Below are positions 17,971 through 25,831 of a stretch of 64,000 nt of DNA, in pieces. The notes under the pieces were generated by a model that had not been told where the DNA came from, did no database searches, and saw nothing but the letters and a program-made list of their open reading frames with translations. Every line of letters starts with the position of its first letter. Positions within the stretch are counted from its first letter, which is position 1. The position numbers were made by a program, and so were the translations under genes. This stretch comes from Mucilaginibacter saanensis (GTDB lineage: Bacteria; Bacteroidota; Bacteroidia; Sphingobacteriales; Sphingobacteriaceae): the NCBI RefSeq assembly GCF_014200575.1, contig NZ_JACHBZ010000001.1:891983-955982 (forward strand), given 5' to 3'.

Positions 17971-18435
17971 ATGATGATGCCGGACAAGCTAAATAAAATC
18001 TTCTTCGCTACTATTCTTCCGGTATGGCTACTGTCATGCGGTAAACACAATAAGGTTTTTGAAAGTAATTGCAATAGCGGTATCATTTTTAAGAAGGTTG
18101 AGTTTACCGAGCTGTTAAACCATCTTGAAAAATACGATAAGCAGTATGTAGAGGTTACCGGTAAGTATGCCGAAGGTTTTGAACAGTCGGCATTATTTAA
18201 TGATAGTCTTTTTGCTGATCATTCTTTAAAAAAAGCACTCTGGGTTGATTTTAGTCAGGAATGTCCGCTGTACTTAACAGGTACCAGGGTTGGGTTGTTT
18301 GAGTATAATAACGGCACTTTTACGCAGATTAATAAAAGTTATATTACCATTAAGGGTAAGATTAACATGCATAATACAGGGCATTTAAATCAGTATAAGG
18401 GATCAATAGATAGAGTTAGTTTTATTAAATTATAG
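17971..18435 (+). CDS. Lipoprotein of unknown function
   Basis: The start is set at ATG 17971 (two more ATG codons follow), not at the upstream TTG 17902, because this places a lipoprotein signal at the N-terminus: LNKIFFATILPVWLLSCGKH, with Cys at the lipobox. The 154-residue product has a mature region of short beta-strands with YVEVTGKYAEGFEQSALFND and VGLFEYNNGTFTQINKSYITIKGKI, which suggests a small OB-like or beta-sandwich fold. The family is not recognised. Flanked by a divergent esterase gene and a convergent BLUF gene, it is monocistronic. Confidence 0.65.
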   Translation: MMMPDKLNKIFFATILPVWLLSCGKHNKVFESNCNSGIIFKKVEFTELLNHLEKYDKQYVEVTGKYAEGFEQSALFNDSLFADHSLKKALWVDFSQECPLYLTGTRVGLFEYNNGTFTQINKSYITIKGKINMHNTGHLNQYKGSIDRVSFIKL

Positions 18436-18689
18436 TTTAAATAGTTCTTAAATATTTACTTATTTAACTGATATATGCTATTTTGATTGATTATAATTGA
18501 ATTATAGTTAAATAATAATTTTTTTACAACAATAATTAATTAATTATTATTATTGTAATAATAAATGAACAACGCAATGCCGCAATGAATAATATACAAG
18601 GGGGAACTTTATATGAAACCAACGTGGATAGGTACCGGCAAGTAATATACGATAGTTAGTTACCCGCCGCAGGGGGGATTACATATTGC

Positions 18690-19112
18690 TTAAAACGAAA
18701 TATGAAGTTTATTGGTATTGGCAAACGTTTTGAGCATATTAACAGTAATATGATCTGTACTGTCTGACAGGGTTTTATCGGGTGCTGAAAGAAATCCCTC
18801 AATTTCCAGCAATGTTTCTGCATTTACTGATGCAAAACCCATTGTCCAATCGGGGAAGTTTCTTGCTTTTAATGTACCGCTGGTCAGTTTTATAACGTTC
18901 TTGTGTCTTGAATCCAGCTCAATGGTTTTATAAATCATAGCAATGCTGTTTTTATCACCTTCAAGAACCTGCATAAATGTACCTTCGCAGTATAATAACA
19001 TGCCGGTTACGTCATGTTTTTTATTTTTATCACGTGAAACTTTCAGTAAATCTATCAGTTCCTTTTCACTCATCAGCGTTTTAGCTGTGCTTACATAAAC
19101 AATATATTCCAT
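18690..19112 (-). CDS. BLUF-domain blue-light sensor
   Basis: This 140-residue protein is a stand-alone BLUF domain that binds FAD and senses blue light. The key residues are in place: Tyr6 in YIVYVST, Asn30 in SRDKNKKHDVTGMLLY, Gln48 in TFMQVLEG and Trp89 in FPDWTMGF, matching the Tyr-Gln-Trp photocycle set. The C-terminal ~40 residues form the capping helices. No output domain is fused, so signalling would be by protein-protein contact. No obvious partner is adjacent; the neighbours are a lipoprotein gene and an MBL hydrolase. Confidence 0.93.
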   Translation of the reverse strand: MEYIVYVSTAKTLMSEKELIDLLKVSRDKNKKHDVTGMLLYCEGTFMQVLEGDKNSIAMIYKTIELDSRHKNVIKLTSGTLKARNFPDWTMGFASVNAETLLEIEGFLSAPDKTLSDSTDHITVNMLKTFANTNKLHISF

Positions 19113-19250
19113 TTAACAGGGGGCTATCCAAAAAAGTACATGTTATAACGCACAACGGATATGGGCAAATATTGTTTTTTTTATGAGAAAATTATTTTGT
19201 TTTGTGCTATATCATTGTAAAATGTTAAACAACAGGGTTGTAGACAACCG

Positions 19251-20012
19251 TTAGATATTAATTTTCAGGCCATCATAGGCCAGTTTAATATTTGGTGGTA
19301 ATTCTTTTGAGATCTCCTCATGTTTACCTAAACAGTGGCTTATATGTGTGAGGTAGGTTTGTTCTGCACCTATATCGTAAGCAAAAGCTATGGCCTCGTC
19401 AAGTGTAAAGTGCGATATATGTGTTTGTTTTTGCAGCGCATTAATCACAAGCGTTCTTGTTCCCTCTATTTTTTCCTTTTCAGCTGCTGATACCGTTTTT
19501 GCATCGGTGATATAAGTAAAGTCATTGATCCGGAACCCTAACACCGGTAGTTTATAGTGTAAAACCTCAATCGGGGTGAAATTTACGCTCCCTATGGAAA
19601 AAGGACGCAGATCAATAGGATGGACAACAACCTGTGGAATACCCGGATAACTGGTGCCATCAAAAATATAAGGAAACTCACGTACCAACGCTTTTTGTAC
19701 ACGTATATCTGCATATACATCAACCGCACCTTTTTGCCGGTAATTAAAGGCCCGTATGTCATCCATACCAGCAATATGATCTTTGTGCTCATGGGTAAAC
19801 ACAATGGCATCCAGGTGCTTTACACCGGCACGCAGCATTTGATACCTAAAATCGGGACCTGAATCAATAACTATAGTTTTGTCTTCGGCCTCTATTAAAA
19901 CAGAGGTACGCAGGCGTTTGTCGCGCGTATCGGGCGATGTGCATACCTCGCAGCCGCAGGCTATAACAGGTACACCCTGTGAAGTTCCGGTTCCTAAGAA
20001 TGTTATGGTCAC
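19251..20012 (-). CDS. MBL-fold metal-dependent hydrolase, PhnP-like
   Basis: This 253-residue cytoplasmic protein belongs to the metallo-beta-lactamase superfamily. The metal-binding signature H-x-H-x-D-H is VFTHEHKDHIAG; other ligands are Asp in TYITDAKTV and His in TYLTHISHCLGKHEE. The N-terminal FLGTGTSQGVPVIACGCEVC and the cysteine-rich loop are typical of the PhnP branch, whose best known members hydrolyse phosphoribosyl cyclic phosphate. No phosphonate genes are here, so the substrate is open. Its start overlaps the stop of the small gene upstream by 4 bp (ATGA), showing translational coupling. Confidence 0.88.
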   Translation of the reverse strand: MTITFLGTGTSQGVPVIACGCEVCTSPDTRDKRLRTSVLIEAEDKTIVIDSGPDFRYQMLRAGVKHLDAIVFTHEHKDHIAGMDDIRAFNYRQKGAVDVYADIRVQKALVREFPYIFDGTSYPGIPQVVVHPIDLRPFSIGSVNFTPIEVLHYKLPVLGFRINDFTYITDAKTVSAAEKEKIEGTRTLVINALQKQTHISHFTLDEAIAFAYDIGAEQTYLTHISHCLGKHEEISKELPPNIKLAYDGLKINI

Positions 20013-20281
20013 AGCTGCAGTTTAGTTTGTTTAATTTCCTGCAAAAGTGCGACCTGTTTGTCGTCAAGCAGTTTATAATCTACCTCGAGTTCACGTAAAA
20101 GTTCTACAATGGCCAGTATCTTGCTCTCGAGGTTTGAGAAACGGTTAACAATAACCATACGGCTATTGAGTAAGAGGCATGATCCTGTTTTAAAATTACC
20201 TTTTTCATAGCGTACCCTGTACCCGGCCGATTTTAGCAGTAGCTCTAATTTTTCAAGGGTATGGTTAGTTGCGGGCAGCAT
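20009..20281 (-). CDS. Small conserved-looking protein coupled to the MBL hydrolase
   Basis: This 90-residue protein has no signal or membrane segment. It contains a short alpha/beta start (LEKLELLLKSAGYRVRYEKGNFKTGSCLLLNSRMVIVNRF) and a helical, Leu-rich end (ILAIVELLRELEVDYKLLDDKQVALLQEIKQ). Its stop overlaps the MBL gene start by 4 bp, which supports that it is real and functionally linked to it. The family is not named by me; nothing suggests an enzyme. Confidence 0.7.
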   Translation of the reverse strand: MLPATNHTLEKLELLLKSAGYRVRYEKGNFKTGSCLLLNSRMVIVNRFSNLESKILAIVELLRELEVDYKLLDDKQVALLQEIKQTKLQL

Positions 20282-20417
20282 TATTTCAAAATTAGCAAAA
20301 GTAAGTGTATTTACAGGTTGAATTTCCGGAATTTTGAAAAGCTGACATACCGTTAACTTGAATTTGTAGAAGTTATATGTTTATATTTAGATAACCTTTT
20401 ATCCTAAATATCACCCA

Positions 20418-21482
20418 ATGAAAAAGCTCCTATTAACTGCTATTGCCTTTATTTCCTGTTTTTATACTGAGGCGCAATCAGCTAAAACCTATGCCGAGCG
20501 CCTCGGCTGGCCAAAAGGAGCCCGGGTGATTATTTTGCATGTGGATGATGCAGGTATGTCGCATGAATCAAATGAAGGAGTTGAGCAAGCTTTGGGCAAC
20601 GGAGTGGCTACTTCAACCAGCGTAATGATGCCTTGTTCATGGGTGCCTGAGTTTAAGGCATTTCTGGACAAACATCCCAATACCGACGTAGGCCTTCATT
20701 TAACATTAACGTCTGAATGGAGTAATTACCGGTGGGGGCCGCTGGCAGGTAAAGCGGCTGTTCCGGGATTAACGGATACGCAGGGCTGTATGTGGTCATC
20801 AGTTGAGGCCGTATATTTCAGAGCTACCGGCGATGAGGTGGAGAAGGAAATAAGGGCACAGCTTGACCGCGCACTTAGCATGGGCTTTGTGCCAACGCAC
20901 ATGGACTCGCACATGGGCACTTTGTTTGCTAAGGATGCTTTTATGGAACGATACATTAAGGTTGGTATTGAAAAACAGATCCCGATTATGTTTCCGGGTG
21001 GTGGTGACCTTTTTTACCGGGCAGAAGCTAAAGCGGCTACCATTGCCGAGTTAAAAAAACAGGGTAAATATACCGAGGGGATGACTATCCCTGAACCTGC
21101 TGTTTTAAGCAAGGTAAGAGAAATAGGTGCAATGATATGGAAAGCTGGTTTACCCGTTCTGGATGATTTGCATAATTCCAGCTATGACTGGCAGATGCCT
21201 GATATTGATAAAAAAACGGATAAGGAAATTCAGAAATGGTACACGGATCATTATATAGAAAGTATTGGCCGTCTTTCGCCCGGGTTAACTATGGTAATTA
21301 TGCATTGTACACAGCCATCGCTGGGTTTTAAATACATTTCAGATACCGGCAAAAAGCGCAAAGGTGACCTGCTGGCTATGACAGATGCGCGACTGAAGGC
21401 CTTTTTAACGCAGCAGGGATTTATTTTAACCACCTGGAGAGAAGTAATGGCACGAAGGATAAAGGCTGGTAATATAGAATAG
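20418..21482 (+). CDS. ChbG/YdjC-family carbohydrate deacetylase, secreted
   Basis: This 354-residue protein has a signal peptide (MKKLLLTAIAFISCFYTEAQ) and the ChbG/YdjC polysaccharide-deacetylase fold. The metal-binding Asp pair is in VIILHVDDAGMSHESN; His residues follow in VGLHLTLTSEW and FVPTHMDSHMGT, completing the Asp-His-His site, with a late MVIMHCTQPS motif. The founding member removes an acetyl group from chito-oligosaccharides; secreted Bacteroidota versions are often within glycan-use loci, but no SusCD pair or glycosidase is adjacent. It is convergent with the CAP-domain gene. Confidence 0.9.
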   Translation: MKKLLLTAIAFISCFYTEAQSAKTYAERLGWPKGARVIILHVDDAGMSHESNEGVEQALGNGVATSTSVMMPCSWVPEFKAFLDKHPNTDVGLHLTLTSEWSNYRWGPLAGKAAVPGLTDTQGCMWSSVEAVYFRATGDEVEKEIRAQLDRALSMGFVPTHMDSHMGTLFAKDAFMERYIKVGIEKQIPIMFPGGGDLFYRAEAKAATIAELKKQGKYTEGMTIPEPAVLSKVREIGAMIWKAGLPVLDDLHNSSYDWQMPDIDKKTDKEIQKWYTDHYIESIGRLSPGLTMVIMHCTQPSLGFKYISDTGKKRKGDLLAMTDARLKAFLTQQGFILTTWREVMARRIKAGNIE

Positions 21483-21500
21483 ATGCCCCTGATCCTTTGT

Positions 21501-22070
21501 TTAATCATGTCCTGATCCTTTTTCCTGCACCATACGGTACCTGCCCGATTTGATAAGCCGCTGCTGCTCGGCCGAAAATGACTGGCGGCCGCCAAAATCC
21601 TGTACCCAGTAATTCTTATACATAGCCACGCCAACTTCCTTAAAATCGGGATTCATCAGGTTTTTACAATGTCCTTCGCTTTTAAACCACCCGTCCATAA
21701 CCTCGGCTATACTGGTTTGCCCGGAGGCAATGTTTTCGCCTATGGCAAAACTTTTAAACCCTTTAAAAGTATAACCGGCGAATACAATGCGGTCTTCCAT
21801 ACTGCGGCCGTCTTTACTGGTATGGTCAAAATAGTTTTTTCTGGCCATATCTTTCGCATGGCCCATTGCTGCATCCTGTAATTTATTATTCCAGGTTAGA
21901 GGTGGGGCAGGGGGCATAAACTTAACGCCGCAGTTGCATCCCTTTTCCCTTATTAAATTTATACGGTATAAAAAATCGCTTTTAAACTGGCTGGCGCTTT
22001 GGCCGTAAACATTGCCAAATATCAGTAAAACGCCCAGTGTAAAAGTGGTTTTTGCAATCAATTTCCTCAT
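21501..22070 (-). CDS. CAP-domain (SCP/PR1) secreted protein
   Basis: This 189-residue protein has a signal peptide (MRKLIAKTTFTLGVLLIFGNVYGQ) and a CAP domain. It contains the start FLYRINLIREKGCNCG, the helix LTWNNKLQDAAMGHAKDMARKNYFDHTSKDGR, the IGENIASGQ motif and the GHCKNLMNPDFKEVGVAMYKNYWVQDFG ending. The two His and two acidic residues of the cavity are present. Prokaryotic CAP proteins have no agreed activity; some bind lipids or sit near peptidoglycan. The gene is single and convergent with the ChbG gene. Confidence 0.9.
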   Translation of the reverse strand: MRKLIAKTTFTLGVLLIFGNVYGQSASQFKSDFLYRINLIREKGCNCGVKFMPPAPPLTWNNKLQDAAMGHAKDMARKNYFDHTSKDGRSMEDRIVFAGYTFKGFKSFAIGENIASGQTSIAEVMDGWFKSEGHCKNLMNPDFKEVGVAMYKNYWVQDFGGRQSFSAEQQRLIKSGRYRMVQEKGSGHD

Positions 22071-22133
22071 GTGTATAAGACGGTTTTAGCGGTGGCTGGT
22101 TTAATGCCGACCATTACATCGGTATAAGCAACG

Positions 22134-23005
22134 TCAGGAACGTGGTTTTCTTATTCTCAAGCGCCATTTGCCACGTTTACGACGCCTATAATAAATGAGT
22201 ACCGCTATAGCCATTAGCGCGAGGCCAATAATAAGTACTATAACGAGGCTATGCGTTTGGCTGAGTTTGGCTTGAAGGTTTTTTTGTTGCTGGAGGTATA
22301 TACTTTTTTTTTGACGATTACCGAATCCTTCTTTTTTATCTGAACAGAATCCTGCGTATTTATGCTGGCTAACCGGGCTAATTCTGCCTGATGGATGCTG
22401 TCGTCAATAAACTCGTGACGTTTTATAGCCAAAGCAGCCTTGGTAAACTCCTTCATTTGCCGGTACAGCCCTGCATACCCTACCTGCACGGCCGATTCAT
22501 TTTTAGGATCTTTGCTTTTGAGCGAAAGTCTTAAAGCTTCGTTCAGATCGCGCATGGCCAGTTTATAATCTTCAATATCACCTTTAATGGCCGAGAGTTC
22601 AATTAGCGATGTAATAATATTGGGCACATCTTTCTTTTGGCGCGATATAGTATTTGATTGTAATATGAACCACTTAGCCTGGATATATTTATGCTGTAAA
22701 CGATAAATTTTAGAAAGGTTATTATAACAGCTACGTAAACCAAGTGTATCGCTAAGCCCAGAGTAATTGTGCAGAGCCAGCATGGTATAATTTAAAGCTT
22801 CCAGCTGGTTCAGGAACTTGAGGCGCCTGCTGCTGACACTATCATTCTTTAATAAATATTGATCGGCAATTTGGATGTATACAGGGCCTTTCAGTGAATC
22901 TTTAGTGATCTGTAATTTTTGTTTAAGGCTGTCAAGATCACCAGCTTGTGCTGATAATTTAAGTGCGGCTAAGAGAATAAATATACAAGTAATCAGTTTC
23001 TTCAT
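22134..23005 (-). pseudogene. TPR/coiled-coil membrane-anchored protein, frameshifted at an A9 run
   Basis: The start chosen is ATG 23005, which opens with a signal peptide (MKKLITCIFILLAALKLSAQ). The middle is a set of helical repeats resembling tetratricopeptide repeats (residues ~35-230). As read, the frame stops at 22238 after a meaningless tail. Adding one base in the A9 run (T9 on the plus strand, 22304-22312) opens a second frame. That frame encodes a short coiled coil (IYLQQQKNLQAKLSQTHS), a membrane helix (LVIVLIIGLALMAIAVLIYY) and a basic tail RRRKRGKWRLRIRKPRS ending at 22134. The span is one base short of a multiple of three, as this predicts. It could be a sequencing error, a decaying gene, phase variation or programmed slippage. 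Confidence 0.78.
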
Positions 23006-23221
23006 GTAGGGGGTATCGAATTGTGTTACTAATTCAATAGTCCCCGTCAAATAGTGTGCCTGTTTACCAGTTAATTAACCAAAATATTTAAGGCAATGGG
23101 CAATTGGGGGTTCTTTATGCACTGAGAGTACTTTTATCGCATAAATTAAAGCAGAATATTATTTAACACCCGGCGGCAGTTTTCAACAATGCCTGATTGG
23201 TATAGTAAATAGTACAATAAG

Positions 23222-24160
23222 TTAGGAGATAACCTGTTCGTATTTATCAATAGATACCTGCAGCCATTTTACCCTGCTTATTAAAAGGTTAAATAGCAAT
23301 ATACCTAAAATAGCAGTGCTGATACCGGCTAAAACATCAAGTGTGTAATGATGACTTGCATACACCGCGGTAAACCAAATGCCCAGCATTACTACAGCAA
23401 AAAACATACTGGCAACTTTATAGCGGTTTTTGATACCATAGTATAACACAATGACCGGGTAGGAGGAGTGTAACGACGGCATAGCCGCAAATACATTGGA
23501 CCCTTTGGTATAAATAGATTTGAAGATGCCTGCGTGAAAATAAGCATCAAACTTAGCCAGGCCTGCTACGTTGCCTGCTTTTAACGGAGTAAAATGGAAA
23601 CCGTAATATTGAACGTACCATGGTGGTGCAGCCGGATAAGTATAATAAACCACAAAGCCGAGTAAATTTACCAGTACAAAGGTGAGCGAAAAATAAAGAA
23701 ACTGACGTTTGTTTTTGAAGAATAAGAACGTGGCAAAGCCCAAAGGAACAGGTATCCAGCACAGATAAAACAAACCCGATACTACATCAATAAAGGTTGT
23801 ACCGTGAATGCGCCAGTATTCGTTAGGGGTTACCAGCTTGCCGTGATCATTAATGCCGAAAATATGCTTTTCAAGATTGTACAGATCAGCTATATGAACC
23901 GGAGTATAATGGTAATTAGGGAAAGCCTTCATATAGTCGAAAATGATCCAGTATACAATGAATATACTGAAGCCCAATATGAATTTGCGGGTGCCCCCTG
24001 AGGCGTAAAAAAGTGAGTTAAATATAATTACCAGTACAAGCTCAGATGAGTTGTAACCAATAAGGAAGTAGGAGATCAGTAAATAACCTAATGAAAGAAG
24101 AGAAACAATTATTGCACTTTTTGCATTAACGGTTACACTATTTTGCCCGGTACTATCCAC
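23222..24160 (-). CDS. PAP2/Aur1-like integral membrane enzyme, candidate inositol-phosphorylceramide synthase
   Basis: This 312-residue protein has about six membrane helices and the phosphatase/transferase motifs of the PAP2 superfamily: FAAMPSLHSSYP (domain 2) and YASHHYTLDVLAG (domain 3, His and Asp). The upstream FVVYYTYPAAPPWYVQYYG stretch resembles the conserved APPWY block of Aur1-type inositolphosphotransferases. In the yeast and Bacteroides systems such an enzyme moves phosphoinositol from phosphatidylinositol to ceramide. Here it starts 2 bp after the FA2H-like gene, within a locus that also has ceramide and inositol genes. The assignment to headgroup transfer is inference; a plain lipid phosphatase is the alternative. 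Confidence 0.75.
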   Translation of the reverse strand: MDSTGQNSVTVNAKSAIIVSLLSLGYLLISYFLIGYNSSELVLVIIFNSLFYASGGTRKFILGFSIFIVYWIIFDYMKAFPNYHYTPVHIADLYNLEKHIFGINDHGKLVTPNEYWRIHGTTFIDVVSGLFYLCWIPVPLGFATFLFFKNKRQFLYFSLTFVLVNLLGFVVYYTYPAAPPWYVQYYGFHFTPLKAGNVAGLAKFDAYFHAGIFKSIYTKGSNVFAAMPSLHSSYPVIVLYYGIKNRYKVASMFFAVVMLGIWFTAVYASHHYTLDVLAGISTAILGILLFNLLISRVKWLQVSIDKYEQVIS

Positions 24161-24162
24161 AG

Positions 24163-24789
24163 CTATTTTTTTAGAAAACCTGAACGGAATATTTTATCCC
24201 ACAGCGGTGAACTTACACCATAACCTTTGTCGGGGTCCTGGTAATGGTGCAGCATGTGGTGTTGTTTTATTTTTTTAAACAGGCCGCTTTTAAAGTTAAA
24301 GTGATGCATTGCATAGTGCGATATATCATAAAATAAATAGCCCAATATAAATCCCGGGAAAAGGCCGAAGATATAATTTACAGGTAACAAAGCATTAAAC
24401 AAAAAGTAAAAGCCTGTAGCCAGCGGAATGCTCAATGATGGAGGCAATACCAGGCGTTTGGCATCGCTTGGGTAATCATGGTGAACGCCGTGCATTACAA
24501 AGTGCAGCCTTTGGGCCCATTTCCAGTTTTCGTTTGGTTTAAAATGAAAAACAAAACGGTGCATAATGTACTCAACAATGGTCCATATAAACAGTCCGGC
24601 GATAAACAATCCTGCATATTGTACAAAGCCAATACCGGCATCAACAAAAGCCTTATAAGTGCAATATAAAATAACGGGTATAAAAATATACAATGGTACG
24701 GTGTAATGTACCTTTGATAAACTCTCAAAAAAGTCGCTTTTAAACATTCTCACAGACTCCTGTGAATTGGAGACATAATTCTTTTTCAT
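24163..24789 (-). CDS. FA2H/Scs7-type fatty-acid 2-hydroxylase (sterol desaturase superfamily)
   Basis: This 208-residue membrane protein has about four helices and the diiron histidine boxes of the fatty acid hydroxylase superfamily: HRFVFHF, MHGVHHDYP, HYAMHHF and HHMLHHYQDP. The block HHDYPSDAKRLVLPPSLSIP, with its D-x-x-RLV-x-PP sequence, is the signature of the FA2H/Scs7 branch, which puts a hydroxyl on carbon 2 of the sphingolipid acyl chain. It is encoded just before the PAP2 gene and near the ceramide genes, consistent with 2-hydroxylated ceramides. No cytochrome b5 domain is fused. Confidence 0.88.
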   Translation of the reverse strand: MKKNYVSNSQESVRMFKSDFFESLSKVHYTVPLYIFIPVILYCTYKAFVDAGIGFVQYAGLFIAGLFIWTIVEYIMHRFVFHFKPNENWKWAQRLHFVMHGVHHDYPSDAKRLVLPPSLSIPLATGFYFLFNALLPVNYIFGLFPGFILGYLFYDISHYAMHHFNFKSGLFKKIKQHHMLHHYQDPDKGYGVSSPLWDKIFRSGFLKK

Positions 24790-25077
24790 AGCATATCAGG
24801 GTTTAAAATGTTTAACAATTTCTCTGCCTGTTATTTATCTGTTTTAACAAAATGAACAATATATCTGGTTATTAAAACCTAACCATACGCAATTTTAATA
24901 AAGATTTAGTTGTATGTAAATGGCTTTATTTAATTGTTACGAAGATATGATATTTTGCGCTTCTTTGATTCAGCGTAATGAGTTTAGATTAATTCTGAAT
25001 TTTGAGTTCTGTGTTTACGATAGATTTATATACCACAACAGAATCAAAATCTGGCATTTATAATCCTGTCATCCGGC

Positions 25078-25803
25078 TTACAATTCGCCGCTTTCTTCCA
25101 GTTTAATTAAAGCCCTTTTAGCTTCTCTTAACCGGTTAAATGCAGTAATGTTGGTAAGCACAGCAAGTATCACAATAGGTATGGTAAATATAGATATGGT
25201 TTCAAATACATGGAATTTAACGCCCGGAATAAATAATTTATAGTTACCGCCAATGTATTGGGCTACTATGCCACTCAAGGCTGCACACAGGCCAATGGTT
25301 ACTACGCGTTCAGGTCTTTGCATTAAACCGCCTTTAACCTCAACACCCAAACCTTCGGCACGGGCCCTTACGTAACTCACCATCATAGAGCCTATTAAGG
25401 CAATAAATGCGGCTATTGAGCTTATAAAATAATGATGGGCAACCAGGTAATAGCAAATTCCTAAAAACATGATCAGTTCGCTGTAACGGTCAAGTACAGA
25501 GTCATACAGCGCGCCAAAGGTTGATTTCATATTACCTAAACGGGCTACTTGCCCGTCAAGCATATCAAACAAACCTGCAAACAAAATTAAACCGCCTGCC
25601 CAGCCTACGTAGCTTAAATCGCCACGGTTACCTTCTTCGGCGCCTAAGATAAATATACCGGCTACACCTACATTTAATACAAAGCCAATTGACGTAACTG
25701 CATTTGGCGTTAGACCAATTTTGATAAGAATTTTTACAAAGGGATCAATAACCTTGTAAATACCCAACTGCAGGTTTGTTCTTATTGATGTTTGCTGTTC
25801 CAT
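25078..25803 (-). CDS. CDP-alcohol phosphatidyltransferase, candidate phosphatidylinositol(-phosphate) synthase
   Basis: This 241-residue membrane protein carries the complete family motif D-x2-D-G-x2-A-R-x8-G-x3-D-x3-D: Asp80, Asp83, Gly84, Ala87, Arg88, Gly97, Asp101 and Asp105. It has five to six membrane helices. The enzyme transfers a CDP-diacylglycerol phosphatidyl group to an alcohol; neighbourhood to inositol-phosphate synthase and a ceramide pathway makes inositol phosphate or inositol the likely acceptor, but the sequence does not by itself distinguish it from glycerol-phosphate enzymes. It starts 28 bp after the DUF5686 gene stop, so they share a transcript; the next gene is 288 bp further down. 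Confidence 0.85.
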   Translation of the reverse strand: MEQQTSIRTNLQLGIYKVIDPFVKILIKIGLTPNAVTSIGFVLNVGVAGIFILGAEEGNRGDLSYVGWAGGLILFAGLFDMLDGQVARLGNMKSTFGALYDSVLDRYSELIMFLGICYYLVAHHYFISSIAAFIALIGSMMVSYVRARAEGLGVEVKGGLMQRPERVVTIGLCAALSGIVAQYIGGNYKLFIPGVKFHVFETISIFTIPIVILAVLTNITAFNRLREAKRALIKLEESGEL

Positions 25804-25831
25804 TTTATTGTAATTATTGTGCTATACAAAG

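Noticed and set aside
18526..18565. AT-rich palindrome after the lipoprotein gene
   Set aside because: Only A and T with simple TTAATTAA runs, no GC stem or tail, so no terminator or operator can be claimed.
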